Origin: CAZYHS01 sp964647545
GTDB taxonomy: Bacteria; UBA10199; GCA-002796325; 1-14-0-20-49-13
Direction: 5' to 3'
DNA length: 64,000 bases
NCBI GenBank assembly: GCA_964647545.1
Contig: CAZYHS010000008.1
Span: forward strand, 4,156-68,155
The position numbers and the translations under genes were made by a program. The notes under the pieces were generated by a model, which was not told where the DNA came from, searched no databases, and saw only the letters and a list, made by a program, of their open reading frames with translations. Within the stretch, counting starts at the first letter, position 1. Each line of letters starts with the position of its first letter. This document shows, one piece after another, positions 34,877 to 44,347 of the stretch.

Positions 34877-36439
34877 TTAGCTAAGGTCGGTCGCGTCGCC
34901 GATCGACTTGGCCTGCGTCGTTAATAGAAGATAATCTTTTCCTCCGGCCTTAGAGCAGGTGCCGCTCATATTGAACCCGCCGAACGGATGGCAAGCGACC
35001 ATGGCTCCCGTGCACTTGCGGTTGATGTAAAGATTGCCGCAGAAAAATTCGCGTTTCGCCTTCTCGATCTTTGCGACGTTTCTTGTATAGACCGCGCCGG
35101 TCAGGCCATATTCGGTGTCGTTGGCTATCTCGAGCGCATGGTCAAAATCTCTGGCCTTGATGATTGCCAGCACCGGCCCGAAGATCTCCTCCTGCTCTAT
35201 GCGCGCCCCGGGTTTGACGTCCGCAATTATCGTAGGCTTAATAAAATATCCGTCGCCGAAACCTTCAAGTTTCCCGCCGCCGAGAAGACATTTGCCCTCT
35301 TTTTTCCCGACCTCGATGTAATCCAAAATAGATTCATAGGCTTTTTTGCTGACGACCGGTCCCATCCAGTTTTCGGGATTTTCGGTCGGGCCGACGGTGA
35401 TCTTCTTGGCACGTTCGACTATCATCGGAACGATCGTATCGTAAACGTCGGCGGTGATGATCGCGCGTGAACATGCGCTGCATTTTTGTCCTTGAAATCC
35501 GAAAGCGCTTGCAACGACCCCCGCGGCGGCCGCTTCGATATCGGCGTCGCCATCGACGACGATCGCGTCTTTGCCCCCCATCTCGGCCGAAACACGTTTG
35601 ATCCATTTTTGTCCGGGCTGGGTCTTGGCCGCAAGTTCGACGATGTGAAGGCCGACGGCTTTCGAGCCCGTGAACGAAATAAAACGGGTCAAAGGATGAG
35701 CAACCATCGCGTCGCCGATCTTGCCTCCGCCGCCTGTTATGAAATTACAAACGCCTTTCGGCAGGCCGATCTCTTCCATGATCTCCATGAATTTGGCGGC
35801 GATGACCGTCGAATCGCTCGACGGTTTCAAAACCACCGTGTTGCCGCTGACCCATGCGGCGCAAGTCATGCCGACAAGGATGGCCAGAGGAAAGTTCCAC
35901 GGCGGGATCACGACACCGACGCCGAGCGGAATATATTCGAGCGTGTCGTTCTCGCCGTTCCAGCTCAAACATTTTTGAGGCGTGCCGTATCGCAGCGCTT
36001 CACGCGCGTAAAAATCGCAGAAGTCGATCGCTTCGCAGACGTCGCCGTCGGCCTCCGCCCAGCTCTTGCCGACCTCATAGACCATGCATGCGGCAAGCTC
36101 GAACTTTTTATCGCGCATGACTTCGGCGGCCTTGAAAAGGTACGCCGCCCTGTCCTGCGGATTTACGTAACGCCACTTTTCAAATGCCTGCGCGGCCGAT
36201 TCAATTGCAAGGGTTGCATGCTGAGCTGTCGCCGACTGGCAAACGCCTACGATCTCTTTCGGGTTTGCTGGATTGACCGAGTTGATCTTGTCGGTCGTAT
36301 GAACTTTTTCGCCGCCGATGTAGAGAGGATATTCGCGCCCGAACTGCGATTTTACGAGCATAAGCGCGTCACGCATTTTCTGTGAAGTTGTCTGGTCGCC
36401 GAAATTGGCGAAGGCTTCGTTTTTGAATTCGTGGTGCAT
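34877..36439 (-). CDS. rocA: 1-pyrroline-5-carboxylate dehydrogenase
   Basis: 520 residues, aldehyde dehydrogenase fold. NAD region VVIPPWNFPLAI and ISFTGSKAVG, general-base Glu in SAEMGGKDAIVVD, catalytic Cys in GFQGQKCSACSR near 320, and GMSGTCSKAGG-like C-terminal loop. It oxidises glutamate semialdehyde to glutamate. First gene of the operon; AGGAGAC precedes ATG 36439. With the next two genes it covers both proline and ornithine entry into glutamate. Confidence 0.95.
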   Translation of the reverse strand: MHHEFKNEAFANFGDQTTSQKMRDALMLVKSQFGREYPLYIGGEKVHTTDKINSVNPANPKEIVGVCQSATAQHATLAIESAAQAFEKWRYVNPQDRAAYLFKAAEVMRDKKFELAACMVYEVGKSWAEADGDVCEAIDFCDFYAREALRYGTPQKCLSWNGENDTLEYIPLGVGVVIPPWNFPLAILVGMTCAAWVSGNTVVLKPSSDSTVIAAKFMEIMEEIGLPKGVCNFITGGGGKIGDAMVAHPLTRFISFTGSKAVGLHIVELAAKTQPGQKWIKRVSAEMGGKDAIVVDGDADIEAAAAGVVASAFGFQGQKCSACSRAIITADVYDTIVPMIVERAKKITVGPTENPENWMGPVVSKKAYESILDYIEVGKKEGKCLLGGGKLEGFGDGYFIKPTIIADVKPGARIEQEEIFGPVLAIIKARDFDHALEIANDTEYGLTGAVYTRNVAKIEKAKREFFCGNLYINRKCTGAMVACHPFGGFNMSGTCSKAGGKDYLLLTTQAKSIGDATDLS

Positions 36440-36548
36440 AGGCCGTCTCCTTTAAGGTTTTTGGTTTAATGAATAACTATGAGCTTTTTGGGAGAAAAGC
36501 CCAATTATTTAAAGATGTCAACGATTTACGATAAGTTTGAGCGACCTG

Positions 36549-37991
36549 TCAGATCAACTCGACTCCGTCGATATTTTCCGGAACTGGCTTTCCCATCATC
36601 TTCATGTAGGTAGGAAAAACATCGACGGTGCGAACGGCCTTTGAATCACCAAGCGGCGCGCTGCAAAACAGAGGGACCATCATATGTTCGCGATGAAGCC
36701 CGCCGTGTGAGCCATGATGCTCGGGATGTTCGAACTTCAATCGAAGGTCGTACCCGGGGGCGGAGCTGACTACCAGATCGCCGCATCGCGAAGACTGAAA
36801 AATATGGGCGAGCTGATAAGGGGCGTCGGGATAGTCCGAGTCGAAGGTAGCTCTCAAAAAATCGCGTTCGTTCATTGAAACTGTTTTCCCGACGGGGGCA
36901 AGTTCGTAACCGAACGGATCGCTCCCGCTTGCGGTGTAAAGAATATTGCCGTCGATGAGCCTAAGGCGAGCCTCGCCCCGCTTGGTTCTCACGATTATCG
37001 AACCGTCGATATGCCTTCCAGCGATAACATCGACCGCTTTTTCACGCAGAAAATCGTTTAGCAGACGCGGATACATCGCCTCGATGTCTCCAAAGGTCGC
37101 GCTCTTGTCCCATCCGTCGGGGCGTTTGAAATAGACGTGCGACATGCCGTTGCCGGAAACCATACTGACGGCGGAAAAGCCTTTGCGATAGATCAGTGGA
37201 TAGTAAAACGTCTTAATCCCGCGCGATTCCAAAAAATTATTGATGCAAAAATGTGTGTGCGTCGAGCTGAGCCCGTGATCGGAAACTATCCATAGCAGCG
37301 TGTCGTCGAAGCGCCCTGCCCCCTTCAATTTTGCGGTAAGATCGCCGACGAATTTGTCTAGGAACCGGTACTGACCCAAAGCATATTCATGGCGAGGATC
37401 TGCCAAATGTCCATATTCGTCTATCCCCGGGATGACAGTGAATAAAAAATCGAAGTCGCGTTCGACGGCGGATAGCGTCTTGCGTCGCGCCACCTCGTCG
37501 ATAAAGCGCCAGCGGTCGGTAAGGTGCCCGTAATACCAGTACCAGATGCGCATGATACGAGTGAGATTGCGGCTCCCCACTCCGCGATTTATAGAATTGA
37601 AAATACAATAGGACTTCGGCAGAATTTCAAAAACATTCTTAACGTCGGGCTTCATGTCCGAGTTGATGCGAAACGTCTCAAGCCCGACATAGCTGCGATA
37701 TCTCCCGTGGGCCCCGAACGTAAGCATGGAGCCGTGACCGTGCTTTGCGTAAAGATTTCGATCGAACCAACGAATTCCCGGAACGTTCAAAGTTGCCGGA
37801 AGCGCTCCGGTCAAAAAAGGCATGTGGGCCGGACCGGTCGTGGACGGAAAAGTGCTGACCGCACGCGTGAACATTCCGCGCGCAACGATATCGTTTGAAA
37901 TGTTAGGGAGCTCCCCCGCGGCGAGCAGTTCGGCAAAAATATCGGGCCGGCTGCCGTCGGCAAGAAGTATGATGGTCCGTTTGAATGTCAT
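36549..37991 (-). CDS. Alkaline-phosphatase-fold phosphodiesterase (type I phosphodiesterase/pyrophosphatase-like)
   Basis: 480 residues. ILLADGSRPDIF gives the first metal Asp, STFPSTTGPAHMPFLTG the nucleophile Thr, and VSDHGLSSTHTH, GIDEYGHLAD and HHGSHGGLHRE further metal ligands. This matches nucleotide pyrophosphatase/phosphodiesterases. No signal peptide is visible, so it may be cytoplasmic. The natural substrate is unknown. It lies 15 bases after the MlaC-like gene, in one operon with two envelope proteins, which hints at phospholipid head groups. Confidence 0.85.
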   Translation of the reverse strand: MTFKRTIILLADGSRPDIFAELLAAGELPNISNDIVARGMFTRAVSTFPSTTGPAHMPFLTGALPATLNVPGIRWFDRNLYAKHGHGSMLTFGAHGRYRSYVGLETFRINSDMKPDVKNVFEILPKSYCIFNSINRGVGSRNLTRIMRIWYWYYGHLTDRWRFIDEVARRKTLSAVERDFDFLFTVIPGIDEYGHLADPRHEYALGQYRFLDKFVGDLTAKLKGAGRFDDTLLWIVSDHGLSSTHTHFCINNFLESRGIKTFYYPLIYRKGFSAVSMVSGNGMSHVYFKRPDGWDKSATFGDIEAMYPRLLNDFLREKAVDVIAGRHIDGSIIVRTKRGEARLRLIDGNILYTASGSDPFGYELAPVGKTVSMNERDFLRATFDSDYPDAPYQLAHIFQSSRCGDLVVSSAPGYDLRLKFEHPEHHGSHGGLHREHMMVPLFCSAPLGDSKAVRTVDVFPTYMKMMGKPVPENIDGVELI

Positions 37992-38006
37992 GGCAAATGC
38001 CGTGAA

Positions 38007-38696
38007 TCAGGCGTTTTCGCTCTTTTTTCTGAGGCTGTCGAGCTTACTTCTCATGCGTCTGACAAGATCTTCGTACCCGCTCTTTTTGATGATGGAATCG
38101 AACTGAAATTTGTAATTATCCAGAAGGCTCGCGTTATCGACGATAACGTCGTAAATTTTCCAGCCGCTCGACACCTTTTTGAGTTTGTAGTTAAGCTGAA
38201 CTTTGATGTCCTCTGACTTTACGTAAACGCTCGTTCTTGTGAGCGAACGCGATTTTTCGGCGTTCAGCGGCTTGTCGCCCAAATAACTGACCTTATAGAC
38301 TTGATCGCTCCTTGCTTTTTTCTGTCCCTGTTCCTTGGAAAGAATCGCGCGGTTTTCAAGCAGATCTGTCAGCAGTTGAACGAACTCGCTGCGCTGTTTT
38401 TCCGTAAGCGGAATCCAATGTCTCCCAAGCGCAAGCTGGCTAAGTTCGCGCAAGTCGAATGTTCCGTTGAGGATGTCGCGTTTTAAATTGCGGTTAAACT
38501 CTTTGTCGGCTTCGCTGAGGTTCGCTCCGGTTTTATAGCTGTCGAGCTTGGCGTCGAGGTCCTTTATCGCCTGAGTCGGAGTTATTACGGGAGCTGCAAC
38601 CACAGGGCCTTTAGTCTGCGGCACGGTCGTATTCGCCGCGAACGACCAACCGCAAACCAGCATCAAAACGGCAGCGATAATTACAGATTTTTTCAT
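38007..38696 (-). CDS. MlaC-like phospholipid-binding periplasmic protein
   Basis: 229 residues with signal peptide (1-20, WSFAA). FDLRELSQLALGRHWIPLTEKQRSEFVQLL and KVSSGWKIYDVIVDNASLL are the MlaC/Ttg2D family pattern. MlaC shuttles phospholipids between outer and inner membranes. No MlaD, E or F is in the window, so it may serve another exporter, perhaps with the TolC-like protein whose stop overlaps its start by 4 bases. Confidence 0.88.
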   Translation of the reverse strand: MKKSVIIAAVLMLVCGWSFAANTTVPQTKGPVVAAPVITPTQAIKDLDAKLDSYKTGANLSEADKEFNRNLKRDILNGTFDLRELSQLALGRHWIPLTEKQRSEFVQLLTDLLENRAILSKEQGQKKARSDQVYKVSYLGDKPLNAEKSRSLTRTSVYVKSEDIKVQLNYKLKKVSSGWKIYDVIVDNASLLDNYKFQFDSIIKKSGYEDLVRRMRSKLDSLRKKSENA

Positions 38697-40306
38697 TGGA
38701 TCACCTCGGGTAGAATTCCGGTCTTCTCTTCCAGCACGGCAATAGCCGAGTTCATGTCGAAGACCGCTTCAAAATAACGCGCTCTTGTCATAAGGACCAT
38801 TTGCAGCGCGTCGACCAGCTCTTTCGATTCGCCAACGCCGATGTCGTAGTTGTTCTGCGTCAAAAATAGTATCTGACGGGAATGACCTTCGGCTTCGCGA
38901 GCGCGGTCTAAATTATCCTTTGCATGCTTTGCCCTTAGATAGGCCTCGCGAACGTCGAGCCTAATCGCCTGACGGGCCATCATCTGTTCGAGATTTAACT
39001 TGTAATATTCGCTTCTGGTGCGGTCGATCTTTGCAAAGCTGGAATGAAAATCAAATCTTCCGGCGAGCTGAAAACCGGCCCCAGCGCGCGAAAAATTGAA
39101 CGGGTTATTGAACGCGTCTGTCGCGGTTATGCCTTTGACGTCCCTGATGGTTCTTCCTACCTCGATAAAACCGCCGAAACCGAGATCGGGATAGAGCTTA
39201 GCTTTTTCGAGATTGTGCTGACTGCGTTTCACATCCAAAGCTATTTTAAGCTGTTTGAGATCGCTTCTGTTCTCCTCGGCGACCGCCATGTAGGCGTCAA
39301 ACGCTTTCAAGTTGGGCTCTACCGGACGAAGTTTGTCCGAATAAACCGTAAAAACGGTCCCCGCCGACATCCCCATCTGAACCCGCAGTGCGTCCAAAGC
39401 AAGCGACTGCTTTTGCCTGACCTCGGCGAGCCTCTTTTGTATGTCGTAGAGAAAGACCTTCATTTTAAGATTGTCGATGGGCGAATAGATCTCTTCGTCG
39501 GCGCTCTCCGCTACATCGGCAGGAGCTTCGTCGTTCTTGCTTTCTCTTTTATTGATCTCTTTTTCGAGCCGGTTGTGGGCCTCTGTGAAAAGGCGCCCAA
39601 GCTCTTCGGCCAAAAGAACGCCGTAGTAGAGCTGTCTTATTTTCGAGACCAAGAGGTTCTTTTCCTGAAACTGCGCGACATTTGCCGCGGCGATTCCGCT
39701 TTTGGCCATATCCTGCGCCAGCGATATTTTACCGAACGAATAGAGCGGAATTCCAACGCCGATTTTCAAACGGTGGAACCACGACCAGTCGGCCGAAAAG
39801 AAGCTCTCCATCGCGTGCGTGACGTCGTGAGGAACAGGCGCGGAACGGTATTCGTATTCGAAAATGGGCATTCCGCCTATAGAGGCTTCGCGCAACTGGG
39901 CCTTGGCGGCCTCAATGCCGTATTCGGTCGCCGCAAGTTTCGAATTATGTTCAAGGGCAATTCTGATGCAATCTTCAAGGGTAAGTTTGAGGGGCGGCAT
40001 CTCGGCCAATTTGTGCGGCTCGGTCAGCAGCTCTTCAAGCGATCGAGTCCGGAGTATCCCCGTGCCGTTGTCGTAGGAACTGAACTCTTCACCCGCGATC
40101 GCCTCGGTGGCGGAGTCAAATTCTTCTGTTATATCCAACTTTTGCTCGTCGGCGATCTTTTCCTCTGCCCCAACAATGCGGCCTTCGACTTCGCTGGTCT
40201 GTTCAATAGTCTCTTCCAGCTCCGGTCTCTCTTCCGCAAAGGGCCTTGTCGAAAAAGTAACTGCAAGCAAAAGAAGGATAATTGTGATTATCCGCTGTTT
40301 TTTCAT
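38693..40306 (-). CDS. TolC-family outer-membrane efflux protein
   Basis: 537 residues from ATG 40306, which opens a proper signal peptide (MKKQRIITIILLLLAVTF, cleaved near residue 25). An in-frame GTG at 40384 would bury it. Two long helical halves with LEDCIRIALEHNSKLAATEYGIEAAKAQLREA and the repeat of the OEP pattern near 330-500. A Glu-rich linker lies at 27-90. TolC proteins form the outer duct of secretion and efflux. No pump partners are nearby. The gene is divergent from rmuC. Confidence 0.88.
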   Translation of the reverse strand: MKKQRIITIILLLLAVTFSTRPFAEERPELEETIEQTSEVEGRIVGAEEKIADEQKLDITEEFDSATEAIAGEEFSSYDNGTGILRTRSLEELLTEPHKLAEMPPLKLTLEDCIRIALEHNSKLAATEYGIEAAKAQLREASIGGMPIFEYEYRSAPVPHDVTHAMESFFSADWSWFHRLKIGVGIPLYSFGKISLAQDMAKSGIAAANVAQFQEKNLLVSKIRQLYYGVLLAEELGRLFTEAHNRLEKEINKRESKNDEAPADVAESADEEIYSPIDNLKMKVFLYDIQKRLAEVRQKQSLALDALRVQMGMSAGTVFTVYSDKLRPVEPNLKAFDAYMAVAEENRSDLKQLKIALDVKRSQHNLEKAKLYPDLGFGGFIEVGRTIRDVKGITATDAFNNPFNFSRAGAGFQLAGRFDFHSSFAKIDRTRSEYYKLNLEQMMARQAIRLDVREAYLRAKHAKDNLDRAREAEGHSRQILFLTQNNYDIGVGESKELVDALQMVLMTRARYFEAVFDMNSAIAVLEEKTGILPEVIQ

Positions 40307-40420
40307 AGTGTTAAGTGAGGGCCATGCTGCTAACAAAAGAGCGCTGCAATTGCAAACGATTAATTTAGGCGGGCATTTCACCACTTGACTTTGCGCTGCT
40401 TTGAGGCGAAATGGCCCACT

Positions 40421-41716
40421 ATGATAATCATCACCATTTTAACGGCGGTCGCCGCCCTCCTCGCGGCTTTTTTCGCCTATAAGGCCGGCAAAAACAGTTC
40501 TAAAGAAGAGTTCGACCGGCTCTTAAATTCTCTCAAAGGCGAATTTTCGCTCAACCGTGAAGAGTTCTTAAAAGGAGCGCAAGGCAATCGCGAAGAGATA
40601 TCTTCGGCGGTAAAAAATCTCGGCGACTCTTTGGTCAACACACTCGACAAGCTTGCATCGGGCCAAAGCGCCGAGCTGAAAAATTTCGCCGAACAGACCA
40701 AAACTCTGACCCAAACAATCGAAACAAGACTCTCAAAGGTCGATACGACACTTGAAGGGCGAATCAAGGCCCTTCAGGACGAAAATTCCAAAAAACTCGA
40801 CGAGATGCGCAAGACCGTCGACGACAAACTTAACGACACGCTGCAAAAGAGGCTCGACGATTCTTTCAAGCTGGTAAGCGAGCGCCTCGAGCTCGTGCAC
40901 AAGGGGCTCGGCGAAATGCAAAGCCTCGCGACCGGAGTCGGCGACCTCAAAAAGGTTTTATCGAACGTCAAAACGCGCGGCATGCTGGGCGAAGTAAGAC
41001 TGGAAAGTATTCTCGAGCAGATACTGGCGCCGGAGCAATATTCAAAGAATGTCGCGACCAAACACGGCAGCCGCGATCCGGTCGAGTTCGCTATCCGCCT
41101 CCCCGGCCGAGACGAAGTCGGCAGCACGGTCTTTCTGCCGATCGACTCAAAATTTCCGCTCGAGGCTTATTACGCCCTCAACGAAGCTTATGACGCGGCA
41201 GACACTACGGCGATCGCGTTGCGTTCGAAGGAGCTCGAAACAACGATCAAAAAATTCGCAAAGGATATTCACGAAAAATATATCGACGTCCCCAACACGA
41301 CCGACTTCGGTATCATGTTCCTTCCCACCGAAGGGCTGTTTGCCGAAATCGCCAGAAGGACCGATCTTGTCGCCCAGCTTCAGCGCGAATATAAGGTCGT
41401 TGTGGCGGGGCCGGCCAACCTTGCCGCATTTCTCAACAGCCTGCAGATGGGTTTCAAAACGCTGGCGATCGAAAAACGTTCGAGCGACGTCTGGAAGATA
41501 CTCGGCAACGTGAAGACAGAGTTCGAACGTTTCGGTTCGGCTCTGGACGCCACCCAAAACAGGCTCAAACAGGCTAGCGAAGAGCTCGATTCGCTTGTGG
41601 GAACACGCACGCGCAAGATACAAAGCGTGCTGAAAAAATTGCACGAACCCGAATATGCCGAGATCACGGCAAAGCGGCCGGAAATTAATCCGCTGATTGA
41701 AACCGACATCGACTGA
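40421..41716 (+). CDS. rmuC: RmuC-family DNA recombination-limiting protein
   Basis: 431 residues from ATG 40421. An N-terminal membrane helix (1-22), a long coiled coil at about 25-185, and the RmuC nuclease-like domain at 190-400 (KTRGMLGEVRLESILEQIL, FLPIDSKFPLEAYYAL, FLPTEGLFAEIARR). RmuC limits DNA inversions in E. coli and is fused to a restriction-like fold. Upstream TTG 40385 is rejected because it lies before the natural hydrophobic start. Confidence 0.93.
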   Translation: MIIITILTAVAALLAAFFAYKAGKNSSKEEFDRLLNSLKGEFSLNREEFLKGAQGNREEISSAVKNLGDSLVNTLDKLASGQSAELKNFAEQTKTLTQTIETRLSKVDTTLEGRIKALQDENSKKLDEMRKTVDDKLNDTLQKRLDDSFKLVSERLELVHKGLGEMQSLATGVGDLKKVLSNVKTRGMLGEVRLESILEQILAPEQYSKNVATKHGSRDPVEFAIRLPGRDEVGSTVFLPIDSKFPLEAYYALNEAYDAADTTAIALRSKELETTIKKFAKDIHEKYIDVPNTTDFGIMFLPTEGLFAEIARRTDLVAQLQREYKVVVAGPANLAAFLNSLQMGFKTLAIEKRSSDVWKILGNVKTEFERFGSALDATQNRLKQASEELDSLVGTRTRKIQSVLKKLHEPEYAEITAKRPEINPLIETDID

Positions 41717-41725
41717 TTTTAAATT

Positions 41726-42505
41726 TTATTTCCAGAAAACCTGAAGCGGTTTTTCGGCCGAACTTACGACGATCTGCGATGAACGCGGCACCGGATATTG
41801 AGTTGACCCGCCGTCGATGAATAGTGTCCCCTGCATGACAAGACTTGTGATCTTTATTTTCGCCGACGGTTTTAAGACGCCGCCGTCGATCTTGTAACCG
41901 CCGTTGAAAGTGTAGGGCTCGCGCACTTTGAACTGAATAAGATCGGAGGTGAGCTTTAGCACCTTGCCGCCTGCCGCTTTAATGGCCGCGGTCGAACCGG
42001 CCGCCGTCGATATCCAAACGCCGCTGCTTTTTTGCTCCTCTTTTTTAGAGCCTACTTCGATGACATATTTTGAGGTGCTTGCCGGCAGAACGTTCGTGAA
42101 CAGGACATCGTTTAGCGCGACTTCGTTGAGGATCTTTCCGTCGATAGCAACCTGAAGTCTGTGAAGCTCTATCGGTTTGCGTTTGCCAGACATGACCTCC
42201 TGCAAATAAGTTTTTACGGTCTCTTTTACGGCGGCGCAAAAATAACCGACGCTCTCCCGCCCGAACGACTTAACGCCTAGCACCGGCGTAGAATTTACAT
42301 AGTGGCTGGCTTTGAGCACCGTTCCGTCGCCGCCTACGGTGACCACAAGGTCGTAGCCTTCGATCGGAGTAAGCTGGCGCGTACTTTGCGCGTCAAAATA
42401 TATTCCGAGCTCTTTTAAGGTCTCGTAGACTCTGTTGAGGGTCGCAACGTGCAGAGGATTTTCGGGGGCCTGTTTATAGACAACCAGCACTTGATTAAGT
42501 TCCAT
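41726..42505 (-). CDS. nadK: NAD kinase
   Basis: 259 residues from ATG 42505 (ATG 42535 is also in frame; neither has an RBS). Shown by VVTVGGDGTVLKASHYV (GGDG phosphate loop), LNEVALNDVLF (NE motif), VWISTAAGSTAAIKAAGG. It makes NADP from NAD. The usual GxLGFL segment reads SFGRESVGYFCA. It is 46 bases from and divergent to nadD, so both NAD enzymes may share a regulatory gap. Confidence 0.9.
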   Translation of the reverse strand: MELNQVLVVYKQAPENPLHVATLNRVYETLKELGIYFDAQSTRQLTPIEGYDLVVTVGGDGTVLKASHYVNSTPVLGVKSFGRESVGYFCAAVKETVKTYLQEVMSGKRKPIELHRLQVAIDGKILNEVALNDVLFTNVLPASTSKYVIEVGSKKEEQKSSGVWISTAAGSTAAIKAAGGKVLKLTSDLIQFKVREPYTFNGGYKIDGGVLKPSAKIKITSLVMQGTLFIDGGSTQYPVPRSSQIVVSSAEKPLQVFWK

Positions 42506-42551
42506 GGCTGTGAAATATACGAAGAGCAAGTTCATTTCAAGCTAGATAAAA

Positions 42552-43082
42552 ATGAAAAAAAGAATCGCAATTTTCGGCGGGTCGTTCAATCCCCCGCACA
42601 AAGGTCACGAAAAGATCGCCGCTTACGTTCTAAAGAACGGCGACGTCGACGAAGTCTGGATAGTTCCATGCTTTGCGCATCCATTCGGCAAAGAATCGGT
42701 AGGTTTTGAAGACCGCGTCGAAATGTGCAAACTGGCGTTCGAAAAGATCGATAAGCGCATCAAAGTCCTCGACGCCGAAAAAAGTTTGTGCCCGGTCAGT
42801 TACACCTACAACACGGTCAGGCTCTTCAAACAAATGCATCCGGAAAACGACTACGCGCTGGTGATAGGAAGCGATACGGCAAAGGACCTGCACTTGTGGA
42901 AAGACGCCGATAAGCTCTTAAAAGAGGTGCGGCTTATCGAACTGCCGCGCGGCGCGAACTCGCCCATTCCTTTCATCAGCTCCACCGAAATAAGACAGGC
43001 GGCGCATCAGAAAAGACCGATATCATCGTTCGTTTCCGGCGAAGTTGAAGCCTACATAAGATCTAACGGATTGTACCTCTGA
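42552..43082 (+). CDS. nadD: Nicotinate-nucleotide adenylyltransferase
   Basis: 176 residues. IAIFGGSFNPPHKGHEKIA carries the HxGH-type active site, and FISSTEIRQ is the ISSTxIR motif. It transfers AMP to nicotinate mononucleotide to form deamido-NAD. It is shorter than the usual 190-215. It stops 6 bases before the convergent hypothetical gene. Confidence 0.92.
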   Translation: MKKRIAIFGGSFNPPHKGHEKIAAYVLKNGDVDEVWIVPCFAHPFGKESVGFEDRVEMCKLAFEKIDKRIKVLDAEKSLCPVSYTYNTVRLFKQMHPENDYALVIGSDTAKDLHLWKDADKLLKEVRLIELPRGANSPIPFISSTEIRQAAHQKRPISSFVSGEVEAYIRSNGLYL

Positions 43083-43088
43083 CAAGAC

Positions 43089-44312
43089 TCAGCGTAGCCA
43101 ATCGATGGCGTCCGAAAGTGTTTCAACCCCGTCGGGGAGTTCTCCTCTAAAACCCATACTTTCGGCATCGTGACCGGTGATAAGATAATAGGTGCGGCTC
43201 GTTGTGAAAGCCTGTAAAAATCGTCTGGCGCGGGTCGCGTTGAATTCGCCAAGCTGTCTTTCGTAGTTCTCGATGGCGCGTTTGTATTCGGCCTCTCTGT
43301 TCTCTCGGGCCTCTTTTTCCTGATCGCTCTCTTTATCTTTTTTCTTGATCGCGTCGAGCTCGCGGCTGGCGTTGGCTATCTTCTCTTTAAGTTCGTTCAC
43401 GTTTGCGCTTTCGCTTCTTATGTCGAGGTTGGCAAGCAGCACTTCAACGGCTTCTCTCGCCTCAGCGGCACACGAAAAACGACTAACGAACTGCTCCGAC
43501 TCCTCTTTGCTCATGCCGACTTTTTCGAGTTTTCCGGCAAGAGAGATGGCTTCATTCCGGCCCAGCCCTTTGAGGGAATTTTTATGAGAGGCCGCATAGC
43601 CCAATAGTCTGCCGCCGGCAGCGTCAAGAGCGCCGCTGCAGTTCCTTCTCAGCCAAGCGCCGATCTCTTCGAACATGCGCTCTTTGTCGTTTGATTCGCG
43701 CAGCTCCGGCATGAATTTCGCGACAAATTTCAAATAAGCACCGTCACCAAGCGGATCGAAAAATGCCATCGAGCGTTCGGCGTCATCTCTGGCAAGCGAC
43801 CATCGCCTGTAAAATCCCGCCAAGGCCTCCGGATTATCTCTATAAAGATAAGCGAGCTCCGCCATTTCGCGCAAAGCGTCGTCGCTCTTTTTCTCTTCTT
43901 TTCTCACTCCATCTTCGCATTTCGGGCCAAGCAGATTATTTAGAACTCTCCCTTGGATCGGCAGTGCAGAACCTCTACCGACGCGCTCGTTGAAATAGGC
44001 GTGCATTCTGCCGGCATAGTTGGGATCATCCGTCCCAAGCGGCACCTCTTCGCGTTTTTGCGGCGAACTCCCGCGATAGGGAGCGCGCGCCCTAGCGATA
44101 AGAGCGTTATGATAAGCTGAAAATCTGCCGCTTAATATGTCGCCCGTGTCAAAACAGGGAAACGAGCCAAAAGCGTAAGAGGCGCCATAGAAACTCCCCG
44201 AAGCTCCGGCATCTGCCGACCCCATGATGTGCTCACGATAATATCCGGCGGTAAAATTCACGGCCGCCATGAACGGGTTGCCCTGCAAAAATGGATTAAC
44301 TGCAAAGGTCAT
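43089..44312 (-). CDS. Unrecognised helical protein, second of a pair
   Basis: 407 residues, no signal peptide and no family recognised. The first 60 residues are Gly/Ala/Phe-rich (FTAGYYREHIMGSADAGASG). The middle is helical with many charged residues; an internal coiled coil spans about 310-365 (KKKDKESDQEKEARENREAEY). It is 35 bases downstream of the other unknown gene, on the same strand, and starts after only a weak GGAA. Composition and lack of similarity suggest a lineage-specific gene. Confidence 0.75.
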   Translation of the reverse strand: MTFAVNPFLQGNPFMAAVNFTAGYYREHIMGSADAGASGSFYGASYAFGSFPCFDTGDILSGRFSAYHNALIARARAPYRGSSPQKREEVPLGTDDPNYAGRMHAYFNERVGRGSALPIQGRVLNNLLGPKCEDGVRKEEKKSDDALREMAELAYLYRDNPEALAGFYRRWSLARDDAERSMAFFDPLGDGAYLKFVAKFMPELRESNDKERMFEEIGAWLRRNCSGALDAAGGRLLGYAASHKNSLKGLGRNEAISLAGKLEKVGMSKEESEQFVSRFSCAAEAREAVEVLLANLDIRSESANVNELKEKIANASRELDAIKKKDKESDQEKEARENREAEYKRAIENYERQLGEFNATRARRFLQAFTTSRTYYLITGHDAESMGFRGELPDGVETLSDAIDWLR

Positions 44313-44347
44313 TTTATTTTTTCCAAAGTTCTTTTTTTATTTCGCCA

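Noticed and set aside
35486..36385. Long plus-strand frame over rocA
   Set aside because: It mirrors the rocA coding sequence in antisense and has no recognisable domain.
39044..40318. Long plus-strand frame of 424 codons inside the TolC gene
   Set aside because: It has no family features and no RBS, while the minus strand encodes a complete TolC protein with signal peptide.
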